NCBI RefSeq assembly: GCF_042611095.1
Contig: NZ_JBHFPV010000001.1
Span: 744,001 to 808,000 of the forward strand
Length of the DNA: 64,000 nucleotides
Direction of reading: 5' to 3'
DNA from: Meishania litoralis
GTDB lineage: Bacteria > Bacteroidota > Bacteroidia > Flavobacteriales > Flavobacteriaceae
A program made the translations under genes and the position numbers. A model generated the notes under the pieces. It searched no databases. It saw only the letters and a list, made by a program, of their open reading frames with translations, and was not told where the DNA came from. Below are positions 25,076 through 33,707 of the stretch, piece by piece (within the stretch, counting starts at the first letter, position 1; each line of letters starts with the position of its first letter).

Positions 25076-25103
25076 TTCGTGCATTTTAATTGATTAATTG
25101 CAT

Positions 25104-25146
25104 CAAAAGTAGTGGGGCACATGAACTATAAATATGACTTTGGTCA
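25104..25146 (-). promoter_or_regulatory. nos operon promoter with Fnr-type site
   Basis: TGACTTTGGTCA at 25135-25146 (symmetrical ATGAC/GTCAT arms) has its centre 29.5 bp before a perfect minus-strand TACTTTTG box (25111 to 25104). The spacing equals that at ccoI, ccoS and hemN. The site also lies in the promoter region of the divergent Rrf2 gene. Confidence 0.72.
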
Positions 25147-25176
25147 TGTTTAATATAAAAAGATATTTTTATCCTT

Positions 25177-25184
25177 TATTTTTG
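25177..25184 (+). promoter_or_regulatory. -7 box of the Rrf2 gene
   Basis: TATTTTTG is a perfect TAnnTTTG element 14 bp before the ATG at 25199. The Fnr-type palindrome at 25135-25146 is centred about 37 bp upstream of it, so it overlaps or lies just above the -33 region of this promoter and may affect it as well. Confidence 0.45.
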
Positions 25185-25198
25185 AAAAAAGAAAACAA

Positions 25199-25630
25199 AT
25201 GCTTTCCAATTCATCAAAATACGCTCTAAAAGCCGTTCTATACTTGGCGGTCAATTCTACCGAAAACCACAAGATATTGGTAAAAACCCTTAGTAGCCGG
25301 ATCAATGTTCCGAAGGCCTACCTATCTAAAATACTACAGGAACTCTCGAAACACAATCTAGTATCTTCCACAAAGGGGCCAAAGGGCGGATTTTACCTGG
25401 CCGAAGAAAATCGAGAGGTGCGACTCGTACAGATTGTCAACACAATTGACGGAGACAATCGATTGACTTCATGTTTGCTGAGTTTGAACCAGTGCAATGC
25501 AGACTATCCGTGTCCCTTGCATGACCTGGCCGGGAAGGCCAAGAGCAACTTTTTGAAAAATCTCGAAGAAACGACAGTTCAAGATTTGGTTTTCGATATT
25601 GCATCGGGCAAATCGTTTTTACCACTTTGA
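25199..25630 (+). CDS. Rrf2-family regulator, NsrR/IscR-like with three cluster cysteines
   Basis: A 143-residue winged-helix regulator. 'SNSSKYALKAVLYLAV' and 'AYLSKILQELSKHNLVSSTKGPKGGF' form the DNA-binding domain. C92, C99 and C105 (SCLLSLNQCNADYPC) match the iron-sulfur cluster cysteines of NsrR and IscR almost position for position. It is divergent from the nos operon, which favours an NO-sensing, NsrR-like function, though sequence alone cannot exclude IscR. Confidence 0.9.
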   Translation: MLSNSSKYALKAVLYLAVNSTENHKILVKTLSSRINVPKAYLSKILQELSKHNLVSSTKGPKGGFYLAEENREVRLVQIVNTIDGDNRLTSCLLSLNQCNADYPCPLHDLAGKAKSNFLKNLEETTVQDLVFDIASGKSFLPL

Positions 25631-25703
25631 ACATCCATATTTTGTCACGCACTTCAAAATTGTGTATTTTACTAATATCTTTGACCGTCTGAAAAATAAA
25701 AAA

Positions 25704-27095
25704 ATGAAAAAGAACAACTCGCGCAGGTCATTTCTTAAGAAAGCGACGATCGGTACAACGGTATTGGGTGCTTCACCAATGGTTTTTGCTTCTTCCCTTA
25801 AGCAAACACTACCGCTGAGCAGAACGTATGAACCAGCATTATTTTCGCCCAACGACCAAATCAATCTAGGCCTTATCGGGGTCGGCATCCAAGGTATTTA
25901 CGACACCAAATCGGCCCTGCAAGTGGCCGGTGTGAAATTGGTCGCGGCCAGCGATCTCTATACCGGTAGGTTGGATCGGGCAAAAGAACTTTGGGGAGCC
26001 GACATATTCGTTACCCGTGATTATCGAAAATTGCTCGAACGCAAGGATATCGACGCCGTAATCGTCGCCACCCCTGACCATTGGCACAAAAAGATTGTCG
26101 TAGATGCGCTAAAAGCCGGCAAAAATGTGTACTGTGAAAAACCTATGGTACAAAAATGGGAAGATGGGCAAGAAATTATCGCTACCCAAAAATCTACTGG
26201 AAAATTATGCCAAATAGGAAGTCAAGGCATGTCATCATTGGGTAACGAAAAAGCAAAACAGCTCTACGAAGATGGGGCAATTGGCGACATCGTCATGCTC
26301 GATTTCTATAATGACCGCTACTCGGCCGAAGGCGCGTGGCAATATCCAATTCCTCCAGATGCAAGCCCTGATACCGTCGATTTCGATACTTTTTTAGGAA
26401 GTGCACCAAAAGTACCCTACGAAGCCAAACGGTTTTTCCGATGGAGAAATTATAAGGATTACGGAACGGGGGTTGCAGGCGACCTTTTTGTTCACGCCTT
26501 TTCAACGCTCAACTATGTCATCAGTTCAAAGGGTCCGAACCGTGCCCAGGCTACGGGAGGTCTGCGCTATTGGAACGACGGCCGTGATGTGCCCGATGTC
26601 AGTATTACGCTCTACGATTACCCAAAAACGGACACCCACGCAGCCTTTAATGCGGCTTTCCGTATTAATTTCATCGCCGGTAGCGGAGGGGGTGGCGGTT
26701 TCAAGCTTATAGGCACCGAAGGTGAAATGGAGGTCGGTCAAAATTCAGTGACCTTACGACGTTCAAAATTGGACATGGTACCCGACGGATATTCGATGAT
26801 AGCCTATACCGAGGCCACACAGAAAAAAATAAGCGATGCCTATGCAGCGCAAAATCTCGAACCTAGATCAGGGGCCTTGAAAACGGGCGAAACAAAATGG
26901 GAGGCCCCGAATGATTATAAAGGAGGCCATTACGATCACTTCTACAATTTTTTTCAGGCCATTCGTGGAAAGGGCCAAATAATCGAAGACCCTACTTTCG
27001 GCCTTCGGGCCGCCGGGGCCGCACTTTTGGCCAATGATAGCTACTACCAGAATCGCCCAGTCAATTGGGATCCGATCGCTATGAAAACAGTCTGA
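25704..27095 (+). CDS. Tat-exported Gfo/Idh/MocA family oxidoreductase
   Basis: A 463-residue protein with a Tat-type signal (NSRRSFLKKATIG, residues 5-17) followed by a dinucleotide-binding fold ('NLGLIGVGIQGIYD') and 'VATPDHWH', 'NVYCEKPM', the usual MocA motifs with the EKP catalytic lysine. Exported members with a tightly bound NAD are thought to oxidise sugars or glycosides in the periplasm. The start is placed at 25704 because upstream in-frame codons run into the Rrf2 gene. A terminator follows. Confidence 0.88.
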   Translation: MKKNNSRRSFLKKATIGTTVLGASPMVFASSLKQTLPLSRTYEPALFSPNDQINLGLIGVGIQGIYDTKSALQVAGVKLVAASDLYTGRLDRAKELWGADIFVTRDYRKLLERKDIDAVIVATPDHWHKKIVVDALKAGKNVYCEKPMVQKWEDGQEIIATQKSTGKLCQIGSQGMSSLGNEKAKQLYEDGAIGDIVMLDFYNDRYSAEGAWQYPIPPDASPDTVDFDTFLGSAPKVPYEAKRFFRWRNYKDYGTGVAGDLFVHAFSTLNYVISSKGPNRAQATGGLRYWNDGRDVPDVSITLYDYPKTDTHAAFNAAFRINFIAGSGGGGGFKLIGTEGEMEVGQNSVTLRRSKLDMVPDGYSMIAYTEATQKKISDAYAAQNLEPRSGALKTGETKWEAPNDYKGGHYDHFYNFFQAIRGKGQIIEDPTFGLRAAGAALLANDSYYQNRPVNWDPIAMKTV

Positions 27096-27123
27096 CAAAA
27101 ATCACGGCGACAACATTCAATAC

Positions 27124-27152
27124 AATAGGGAACCCCGACGGGGTTCCCTATT
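27124..27152. terminator. bidirectional terminator between oxidoreductase and usp
   Basis: AATAGGGAACCCC and GGGGTTCCCTATT form a perfect 13-bp stem with a 3-nt GAC loop, followed by T residues on the plus strand. It separates convergent genes ending at 27095 and 27194. Confidence 0.88.
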
Positions 27153-27193
27153 TTCACATCAAATAATTATTGCCAGCAAAGAGCGGACAACCA

Positions 27194-28015
27194 CTATATT
27201 TTAAAGGTTACAACAGGCAAGTCCGAATGATTGGCAATATCTTCACCAATACTTCCCATAAAGAAATGGGAAAGTCCCTTTCGGCCATGAGTAGGGATAC
27301 CGATGGCATCGGCCCCACTGTTTTCACTGTAGTTCAGAATACCTCTTTCGACCGAATAGTCATTATAAATAGACACTTCGATACCTACATTAGCCTTGGC
27401 CAAAAATTGATTTATTCGCTCATAGGTATCGGCAGTGCTCAAAAAACTATCTCCAGGAGTATTGACATATACCATATCCAAATCTGCGGAAAGCATATCG
27501 GCAAACGCCTTGGCTTTCTGAAAGGCAAGGAGGTTCTCTTCTTTGAAATCCGAGGCAAAAACAAAGCGGTCCACTTTGAAGTCTTTTATCTCTTTTTTTA
27601 TGACCAGCACAGGAATATCTGCATTTCTGACCACTCTTTCTGCGTTTGAACCAACAAAAATTTCCTTGAGACCGTCTGTTCCATGAGAACCCATTACGAT
27701 CAACTCGGCATTATGTTCTTTAGCCACTTCATTGACTTCACTGAAAACCTTGAAGTGTTTGATGATCGGGGTAAGTTGAATTCCTTTAAGATAAGGCTTG
27801 TCCAAAAACTTGTTGAAACGTTTTTCGGCCAACTTTATTAGAAAAACAGTCTGTTCAGGATGAAAGCCCTCAGACGATGAAATCATTGCCTGGTTGAGCT
27901 CCAACATATGAAGCGCCAATATTTCCGAACCGTGCTTTTTAGCCAATGAGGCTGCTACCTTTAAAGCGTACTCGGATTGTTCCGAAAAATCCAAAGGGAC
28001 TATTATTTTTTTCAT
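27194..28015 (-). CDS. universal stress protein, tandem Usp domains, in operon with hemN
   Basis: A 273-residue protein with two Usp domains. Both keep ATP-binding signatures: 'GSHGTDGLKEIFVGSNAE' in the first and 'PTHGRKGLSHFFMGSIGE' in the second. It starts 17 bp after the hemN stop and so should share the Fnr-type hemN promoter. It is the second usp gene in the window under such control. Confidence 0.92.
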   Translation of the reverse strand: MKKIIVPLDFSEQSEYALKVAASLAKKHGSEILALHMLELNQAMISSSEGFHPEQTVFLIKLAEKRFNKFLDKPYLKGIQLTPIIKHFKVFSEVNEVAKEHNAELIVMGSHGTDGLKEIFVGSNAERVVRNADIPVLVIKKEIKDFKVDRFVFASDFKEENLLAFQKAKAFADMLSADLDMVYVNTPGDSFLSTADTYERINQFLAKANVGIEVSIYNDYSVERGILNYSENSGADAIGIPTHGRKGLSHFFMGSIGEDIANHSDLPVVTFKI

Positions 28016-28032
28016 CTTTCTCTGTTTTAGGA

Positions 28033-29394
28033 TTAAACTGTCATGGAAAACAACTGGGTTTCCGGCTTGTTTCTATGTAGCAAAACGTCAAAGGCCATAC
28101 AAATGTTGCGAATAAAAGGTCGTCCTTTTTCGGTCACATCGATATGATTTTCAGAAACGACCACCAATCCGTCGGTTTCCATTTCGCGTAATCTATCCTT
28201 GACTTCGTTCAATTTATCAAAATACATATCTTGGCCTGCCCAAGAAGATTCGAAATGGCACATTAAATTCAAAATATGTTTTCTTACGACCTGGTCTTCC
28301 GAAGTCAATATGTGCCCCCGATAAATAGGTATGATATCATTTTCAACCAAATGTTGGTACTCTTCGATGCTCTTTACGTTTTGGGCAAAACTGTACCAAC
28401 TATCACTGATGCTCGAGGCGCCAAGACCTATCATCAATTGGGTCTTTGAGGCCGTATAGCCCATAAAATTTCGGTGCAATGCACCTGACTGCATCGATTT
28501 GTAGAGCGTATCGCCTGACAGTGAGAAATGATCCATTCCTATTTCATGATAACCAACTTCCGCTAAAAGTCGTTTCCCTTTTTCATACTGAGCCCTTTTT
28601 TCTTCGCCCGTAGGTAAATCGGTGTCCTTATAACCTCTTTGGCCGTTGCCTTTCAACCAGGGCACATGGGCATAGCTGTAAAATGCCAATCGGTCCGGCA
28701 TCAAATCCTTGGTCTTTAAAATGGTCTGTTCGACATGTTCCATTTTTTGAAAAGGAAGACCGAAAATAATATCATGGCCTATTGAAGTATATCCGATTTC
28801 GCGGGCCCAATCGGTAACTTCTTTGACCTTTTCAAAAGGCTGTACGCGATGTATCGCTCTCTGAACGAACTCATTGTAGTCTTGAACGCCAAAACTCACT
28901 CTTCTAAAGCCGACATCGTACAAAGTCTGCAAATGTTCTCTAGAGGTGTTATTGGGGTGGCCTTCGAAACTAAATTCGTAATTATCGGCATGATCGGCGT
29001 TTCTGAATATTCCATTGATCAGACGTTTCAAGTTGTCTGGTGAAAAGAAAGTAGGGGTGCCCCCGCCCAAATGTAATTCTTTGATCCTTGGCCTTGTTTC
29101 GAAAAGATCGCAGTATAACCTCCACTCTTTAAGAACGGATGTTATATACGGACTCTCAACATCATGACGTTTGGTAATGCGTTTGTGGCATCCGCAGAAA
29201 GTACACATGCTTTCACAAAATGGGAGATGTATGTACAGGCTTATGCCCTCAGAGGCATTACCTTCATTAAAACTCTGCTGTACCGTAGATTTCCATTTCC
29301 TGCCCGAAAATGTTTCCATATTCCAATAGGGCACCGTAGGATAGCTTGTATAACGTGGTCCTGGGATATTGTATTTTTGAACGAGGCTGCACAT
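28033..29394 (-). CDS. hemN: oxygen-independent coproporphyrinogen III dehydrogenase
   Basis: A 453-residue radical SAM enzyme that converts coproporphyrinogen III to protoporphyrinogen IX without O2. The cluster motif is C60-ESM-C64-TF-C67-G-C69, preceded by 'SLYIHLPF', with 'ELHLGGGTPTFFSP' for SAM binding and the HemN C-terminal domain at about 370-440. It supplies haem when O2 is short, which fits the cbb3 and nos genes nearby. Its promoter has the Fnr-type site at 29445-29456. Confidence 0.95.
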   Translation of the reverse strand: MCSLVQKYNIPGPRYTSYPTVPYWNMETFSGRKWKSTVQQSFNEGNASEGISLYIHLPFCESMCTFCGCHKRITKRHDVESPYITSVLKEWRLYCDLFETRPRIKELHLGGGTPTFFSPDNLKRLINGIFRNADHADNYEFSFEGHPNNTSREHLQTLYDVGFRRVSFGVQDYNEFVQRAIHRVQPFEKVKEVTDWAREIGYTSIGHDIIFGLPFQKMEHVEQTILKTKDLMPDRLAFYSYAHVPWLKGNGQRGYKDTDLPTGEEKRAQYEKGKRLLAEVGYHEIGMDHFSLSGDTLYKSMQSGALHRNFMGYTASKTQLMIGLGASSISDSWYSFAQNVKSIEEYQHLVENDIIPIYRGHILTSEDQVVRKHILNLMCHFESSWAGQDMYFDKLNEVKDRLREMETDGLVVVSENHIDVTEKGRPFIRNICMAFDVLLHRNKPETQLFSMTV

Positions 29395-29413
29395 AGAATA
29401 GAATTGCTCATTA

Positions 29414-29456
29414 CAAACTTACGTGCACTTTACGCTACAAAACATGATAAATATCA
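29414..29456 (-). promoter_or_regulatory. hemN-usp promoter with Fnr-type site
   Basis: TGATAAATATCA at 29445-29456 has its centre 29.5 bp before a perfect minus-strand TAAGTTTG box (29421 to 29414), 19 bp before the hemN ATG. hemN is a classical Fnr target in other bacteria. Confidence 0.72.
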
Positions 29457-29480
29457 GTTCGGCCTATACCGATATCTCCC

Positions 29481-29861
29481 CTATTTTCTTGTTTTCAACA
29501 ACGCCTTGGTCTTATTCTCATTCGCCCTGAACTTGACTATCTCTGATATAAGGCCAAGAGGTATCGGTGCATTCAAAGGGAATTGCACCGAGCCTTTTCC
29601 CTGCTTATATTTCGACAGTTCTTTTTCAAATTTTTTGTGACCGGAAGGAGTCGCATAGAACCCGATATGCTTTTCATAAGCCGCAAAATAGACCAACATA
29701 CCATGATATTTGAATGCAGGCATGCCGTAGCTTATCGTTTCTTCGGCATCGGGTGCCGACTTTCGAATAGTTGCCCTGATATCTTTAAGAACCTGTCGGA
29801 CATCTTCGGGAAAGGATGCTATGTATTCGTCAACATGTGTATGGATAATTTTTCCCTTCAT
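29481..29861 (-). CDS. DUF1801 domain protein (YdhG/iron chaperone-like)
   Basis: A 126-residue cytoplasmic protein of the DUF1801 family ('EETISYGMPAFKYHGMLVYFAAYEKHIGFYA' region, about residues 40-70, is diagnostic). Related proteins are described as possible iron chaperones, but the biochemical function is not settled. It begins 8 bp after the sulfatase stop, so it is probably on the sulfatase transcript. Confidence 0.85.
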   Translation of the reverse strand: MKGKIIHTHVDEYIASFPEDVRQVLKDIRATIRKSAPDAEETISYGMPAFKYHGMLVYFAAYEKHIGFYATPSGHKKFEKELSKYKQGKGSVQFPLNAPIPLGLISEIVKFRANENKTKALLKTRK

Positions 29862-29869
29862 TTATGTCA

Positions 29870-31471
29870 CTAATTTGCTTTTACCGACACTTTTTTTAGT
29901 TCATTTCCCTCACCATCTAAAATATAGGGTTCAAAATCGGTATCGCTTACCCAGCCGGCCTTCGGGTTTTTACCGGCCATAAAATCGGCATAAAAATTTC
30001 TACCGTTTACAAAAGGCGCCTGCTCGTACAAAGGGCCATAACCGATCATGCGCAAATCACCCTGCGCCAAAAGCCTGCTCTCCATTTCTGATTTGAGGGA
30101 AGCCTTCTTATCAGCGTAGACCGGGTCGGCCGCCAGATTGTTCATACAAAAAGGGTCATTTTCTATATCGTAAAGTTCTTCTTCGACCCTTTTTCCGAAA
30201 TTCATCTTCCAATATTTTTTATTGCCATTTCTCCTCAAATTCAAGATTTCGGTCTTGGTCGGGCTTCCGTCGGTATTCAAATAACCCGTTTCGGGATTGC
30301 CCTTGGGCCACCTATCGATTTCATAATTCCTTATGTAAAGCATGTTGTTCTTATGAATACCGCGAATCGGATAACCAATGTCACCGGGTCTTCCTGTATC
30401 GTGCCTTTCCTTGCCCACAAGAACATAATCTCGATCGGCTTCAATTTGCCCCGATTTCTCCGAATCGATAATATTCATCAAACTTTTCCCCGTGGCAGGA
30501 TGCATTCCCGAGGATTGCCAATCGACCCCGGCCGCTTCCAAAAAAGTCGGGGCAAGGTCTATAAAACTGATATAATCGTCCACTACCCTACCTACGGATT
30601 TCATTTTATCCTTCCAAAGAATGGCCATGGGAATATGGTTCGCATTTTCATATTGATCGCCCTTGACCCTCGGAAACGGCATGCCGTGATCGGAGGTAAC
30701 CACGATCAAGGTATTTTCCAACTGGTTCTTCTGCCTTAAAGTCTCCAAAATCTTCACGATATGTTTGTCGGTATCCTCGATCTCGAAGGCATAATCGAGC
30801 AAATCGTTTCGCGTAAACTCATTATCTGGCCAATAGGGCGGAAAATCTTTGATCATGTCCTCTGTTTTTCCTCCCAACCTCTTGCCCGAACCATATTCGT
30901 ACCCCCGATGCGGTTCAATACTACCGACCCAAAAACTCCAAGGCTGGTCCTGGGGAACCTTTTCCAAAAAATCCTTGAAATTGCCACTGTAATCATTGTT
31001 TGAAATACCCTTTGTGGCAGGCTGTAACTTTTTTTCATTGAAGGCACGCCCCATGACTTCACGTTCCCGGCCATCTGCCGTAAGCGTCACTGCCGGGCCG
31101 TAACCTTTTGAAGTATGACCAGTTGCGTACCCATTTTCCAACAGTACCTCTTGATAGGTCTTGAACCGGGGCGGAAAGTAAATTACATGGTTTGCGGCGG
31201 CATCGAGCTGCCACGGATTCCTTCCGGTAATTATCGATGCCCTTGAAGGCGCACATTTCGCATTGGGCGTGTAGGCCCTGTTGAAAAGAATACCTTCTTT
31301 GGCAATCGCATCAAAGCCCGGGGTGTTCACATAGGTACTTCCGTAAACACTCATGTCCAATCCGGCATCATCGAAAATAATGACCAGAATATTGGGTCGT
31401 TCATTGCCCTGCGACCGTGCCCCAAAGCACAATAAAATGAATAGTATAAGTATCAGTCTTTTAGTCTTCAT
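29870..31471 (-). CDS. secreted sulfatase, S1 family
   Basis: A 533-residue type I sulfatase with a Sec signal peptide (about 1-21). C73 in C-A-P-S-R is the residue that would be turned into formylglycine, with metal ligands in 'NILVIIFDDAGLD' and 'VTSDHGMPFPRVKGD'. Such enzymes remove sulfate esters from marine polysaccharides such as fucans, ulvans or carrageenans; the substrate cannot be read from the sequence. The ATG at 31471 is preferred to a TTG two codons earlier. The proximity of L-fucose and L-galactonate genes hints at an algal galactan or fucan. Confidence 0.93.
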   Translation of the reverse strand: MKTKRLILILFILLCFGARSQGNERPNILVIIFDDAGLDMSVYGSTYVNTPGFDAIAKEGILFNRAYTPNAKCAPSRASIITGRNPWQLDAAANHVIYFPPRFKTYQEVLLENGYATGHTSKGYGPAVTLTADGREREVMGRAFNEKKLQPATKGISNNDYSGNFKDFLEKVPQDQPWSFWVGSIEPHRGYEYGSGKRLGGKTEDMIKDFPPYWPDNEFTRNDLLDYAFEIEDTDKHIVKILETLRQKNQLENTLIVVTSDHGMPFPRVKGDQYENANHIPMAILWKDKMKSVGRVVDDYISFIDLAPTFLEAAGVDWQSSGMHPATGKSLMNIIDSEKSGQIEADRDYVLVGKERHDTGRPGDIGYPIRGIHKNNMLYIRNYEIDRWPKGNPETGYLNTDGSPTKTEILNLRRNGNKKYWKMNFGKRVEEELYDIENDPFCMNNLAADPVYADKKASLKSEMESRLLAQGDLRMIGYGPLYEQAPFVNGRNFYADFMAGKNPKAGWVSDTDFEPYILDGEGNELKKVSVKAN

Positions 31472-31607
31472 GCGCAAAGGTCATTTTTGGGTCCAAATTA
31501 TTTATCAATCCATTTCCAAAATAGAAAAATATAGTGTGAAAATCTACATTGGTATAGATTATTGTTAGGTATGTCGATCATCGGAAGTCGTTTTGACTGT
31601 AATGTCC

Positions 31608-31615
31608 TACTTTTG
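31608..31615 (+). promoter_or_regulatory. possible -7 box of the nucleotidyltransferase gene
   Basis: TACTTTTG matches the TAnnTTTG consensus 22 bp before the ATG at 31638. A -33 TTG at the usual distance is not evident, so the call is tentative. No Fnr-type site stands at the expected distance. Confidence 0.4.
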
Positions 31616-31637
31616 CACCGTTAAAAATTTAAATTTT

Positions 31638-32522
31638 ATGACCTTACTTTTAATGGCGGCCGGAAGCGGCAGTAGATATGGAAAGTTAAAACAGTTCGAC
31701 GACCTAGGACCTTCAGGAGAGTTTTTGATGGAATTCGCCATGTACGATGCCCTAAAAAACGGATTCGATCATATTGTGGTCATTACCAAAAAGGAATATA
31801 TACATCACGTTACCGAACAGATGGAGGGAAAACTTCCTGCCGGAATCAAATTGGATGTTTTGGCCCAAGAAATAACCGATCTACCCGACGGGGTCGTTTA
31901 CACCGGAGAAAGGCCCAAGCCCTGGGGCACGGCGCATGCCGTTTGGACCGCCAGAGATGTCATAGACGGGCCTTTTGCCGTTATCAATGCCGATGATTTT
32001 TATGGGGCAGCGGCCTATCGCAACGCTGCCGATTTTATGCGAGCCCACAAGAATGACAATACATTTGCCTTGGTAGGCTATACGCTAAAAGATACGCTAT
32101 CGGAGCATGGTACGGTCTCCCGTGGGGTATGCCAAGTGGACGGCGAAAATCTGGTTTCGGTAAATGAGCGTTTAAAACTAGAACAAGATGGCGATATCGT
32201 CATAGACCGCGATTCTCAGAACAGGTATACCGGTGAAGAGCAGGTAAGCATGAATTTTTGGGTCTGTAAACCATCTATCTTTGAAAAGATCGAAAACGAT
32301 TTTAGAACGTTCCTTGCCGATGAAGAGCTGGCCAAAACCAGTGAACTGTACATTCCGAAAATAGTTCAAGATATGTTACAGGCCGGTGATATTTCGGTAA
32401 AGGTGGTTCCTTCCGATGGCGAGTGGTTCGGTGTCACATACGCAAGTGACAGGGAAAAGGCCGTAGAATATCTGCGCCAAAAAACCACCGAAGGCGATTA
32501 TGCTTCTCCATTATGGAACTGA
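31638..32522 (+). CDS. sugar-1-phosphate nucleotidyltransferase-like protein
   Basis: A 294-residue protein with the NTP-transferase start motif LLMAAGSGSRYG (residues 4-15) and a later 'PFAVINADDFYG' with the metal-binding aspartates. It would join a sugar 1-phosphate to a nucleoside triphosphate. The start at 31638 places the motif at the N-terminus as usual; an extension to 31593 would precede the -7 box. It is followed one base later by a kinase gene, so the two may form an anomeric-kinase and activation pair. Confidence 0.85.
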   Translation: MTLLLMAAGSGSRYGKLKQFDDLGPSGEFLMEFAMYDALKNGFDHIVVITKKEYIHHVTEQMEGKLPAGIKLDVLAQEITDLPDGVVYTGERPKPWGTAHAVWTARDVIDGPFAVINADDFYGAAAYRNAADFMRAHKNDNTFALVGYTLKDTLSEHGTVSRGVCQVDGENLVSVNERLKLEQDGDIVIDRDSQNRYTGEEQVSMNFWVCKPSIFEKIENDFRTFLADEELAKTSELYIPKIVQDMLQAGDISVKVVPSDGEWFGVTYASDREKAVEYLRQKTTEGDYASPLWN

Positions 32523-32523
32523 G

Positions 32524-33594
32524 ATGAGCAAATATTCCGATACGACCTTAAATACAGTGCTATGCAACTTTGAAGTATCTCAAAAGCAGTATACTTTTAA
32601 GCCGCTGACCGATGGGTATATAAACGACACCTTTCTAGTATTGGACAATGACCTTTCGGCGTATATTCTTCAACGGGTAAACCATCAGGTCTTTAAGGAC
32701 ATGAAGGGGCTTATGCGCAACATAGACAAGGCGCTTAAACAACTCGATGCCCCTGATTATCAAAAGATAACATTGATCAAGACCATACACGGCAAAAAGT
32801 ATTTTGAAGACCAAGAAGGGTACTGGAGGTTAATGACCTTTATTGACCATAGTACCGCCTACAATACTACCACCGATCCAAAAATAGCTTTTGAGGCGGG
32901 CCGAATAATAGGGCTGTTCCATGTATTATTGAAGGATGTGAAAATCAATGACTATATAGAACCAATTCCACGTTTTCACGACCTCGATTTGAGAAGCGAA
33001 CAATTTAATCGATCGCTTCAAACGGCCAACTCCGATAAACTGCATGTTTCAAAAGATATGATTCTCTTTGCCGAAGATGTCTTGGGAAAGCTTTCTGAAC
33101 TGACACAAAAGAAATTACCACTACGAATTTGCCATAATGACACCAAACTCAACAATATTCTCTTCACAAAAAAGGAGAACAAGGCACTCTGCCTGATCGA
33201 TCTTGATACCTTGATGAAAGGCCATTTTTACTATGATTTCGGCGATGCCATTCGTACTATCGCGAACACCGCACTCGAAGATGAGCAAGACCATAGTAAG
33301 ATTACCTTTGACAAAGACCTTTTCACGGCCTTTGTGGACGGACTCGTATCGGTCGGCCCATTTTTGTCGCAGGAAGAAATCGATACCGTACATTTGGGTG
33401 CAGTTTTCATGCCCTTTATTCATGGGCTTAGGGCTTTGACCGATTATCTTAACGATAACATTTACTACAAAGTGGCCTACGAAAATCAAAACCTTGACCG
33501 TTGTCGCAGCCTTTTTGATTTTACGCAGAAAGCCCTTCTCAATCTGGACTATATGAAAAGAACCGCTGCAGAAAAACTGACTTCCGCTTCTTAA
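32524..33594 (+). CDS. phosphotransferase, N-acetylhexosamine 1-kinase-like
   Basis: A 356-residue protein of the APH/choline kinase fold. 'CHNDTKLNNILF' carries the catalytic D206 and 'LIDLDTLMKG' the metal-binding DxD, and 'GYINDTFLV' is the glycine-rich start. Related Bacteroidota and bifidobacterial enzymes phosphorylate N-acetylhexosamines at C1. With the preceding nucleotidyltransferase it would activate a salvaged sugar, but the sugar is not identified. The ATG at 32524 follows the upstream stop by one base. Confidence 0.85.
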   Translation: MSKYSDTTLNTVLCNFEVSQKQYTFKPLTDGYINDTFLVLDNDLSAYILQRVNHQVFKDMKGLMRNIDKALKQLDAPDYQKITLIKTIHGKKYFEDQEGYWRLMTFIDHSTAYNTTTDPKIAFEAGRIIGLFHVLLKDVKINDYIEPIPRFHDLDLRSEQFNRSLQTANSDKLHVSKDMILFAEDVLGKLSELTQKKLPLRICHNDTKLNNILFTKKENKALCLIDLDTLMKGHFYYDFGDAIRTIANTALEDEQDHSKITFDKDLFTAFVDGLVSVGPFLSQEEIDTVHLGAVFMPFIHGLRALTDYLNDNIYYKVAYENQNLDRCRSLFDFTQKALLNLDYMKRTAAEKLTSAS

Positions 33595-33707
33595 AAAGAA
33601 ATTATCATCTTTTTTCCAGTGTAATATTCAAGAAAGTAGATTTCACTTGGTTATATTTATATGTCCTACTTATTTTTAGGCAAATACTGCTGCTTTTAAA
33701 GGATTTT

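Noticed and set aside
27170..27649. Plus-strand frame of 159 codons
   Set aside because: It is antisense to the second usp gene, whose two Usp domains are clear.
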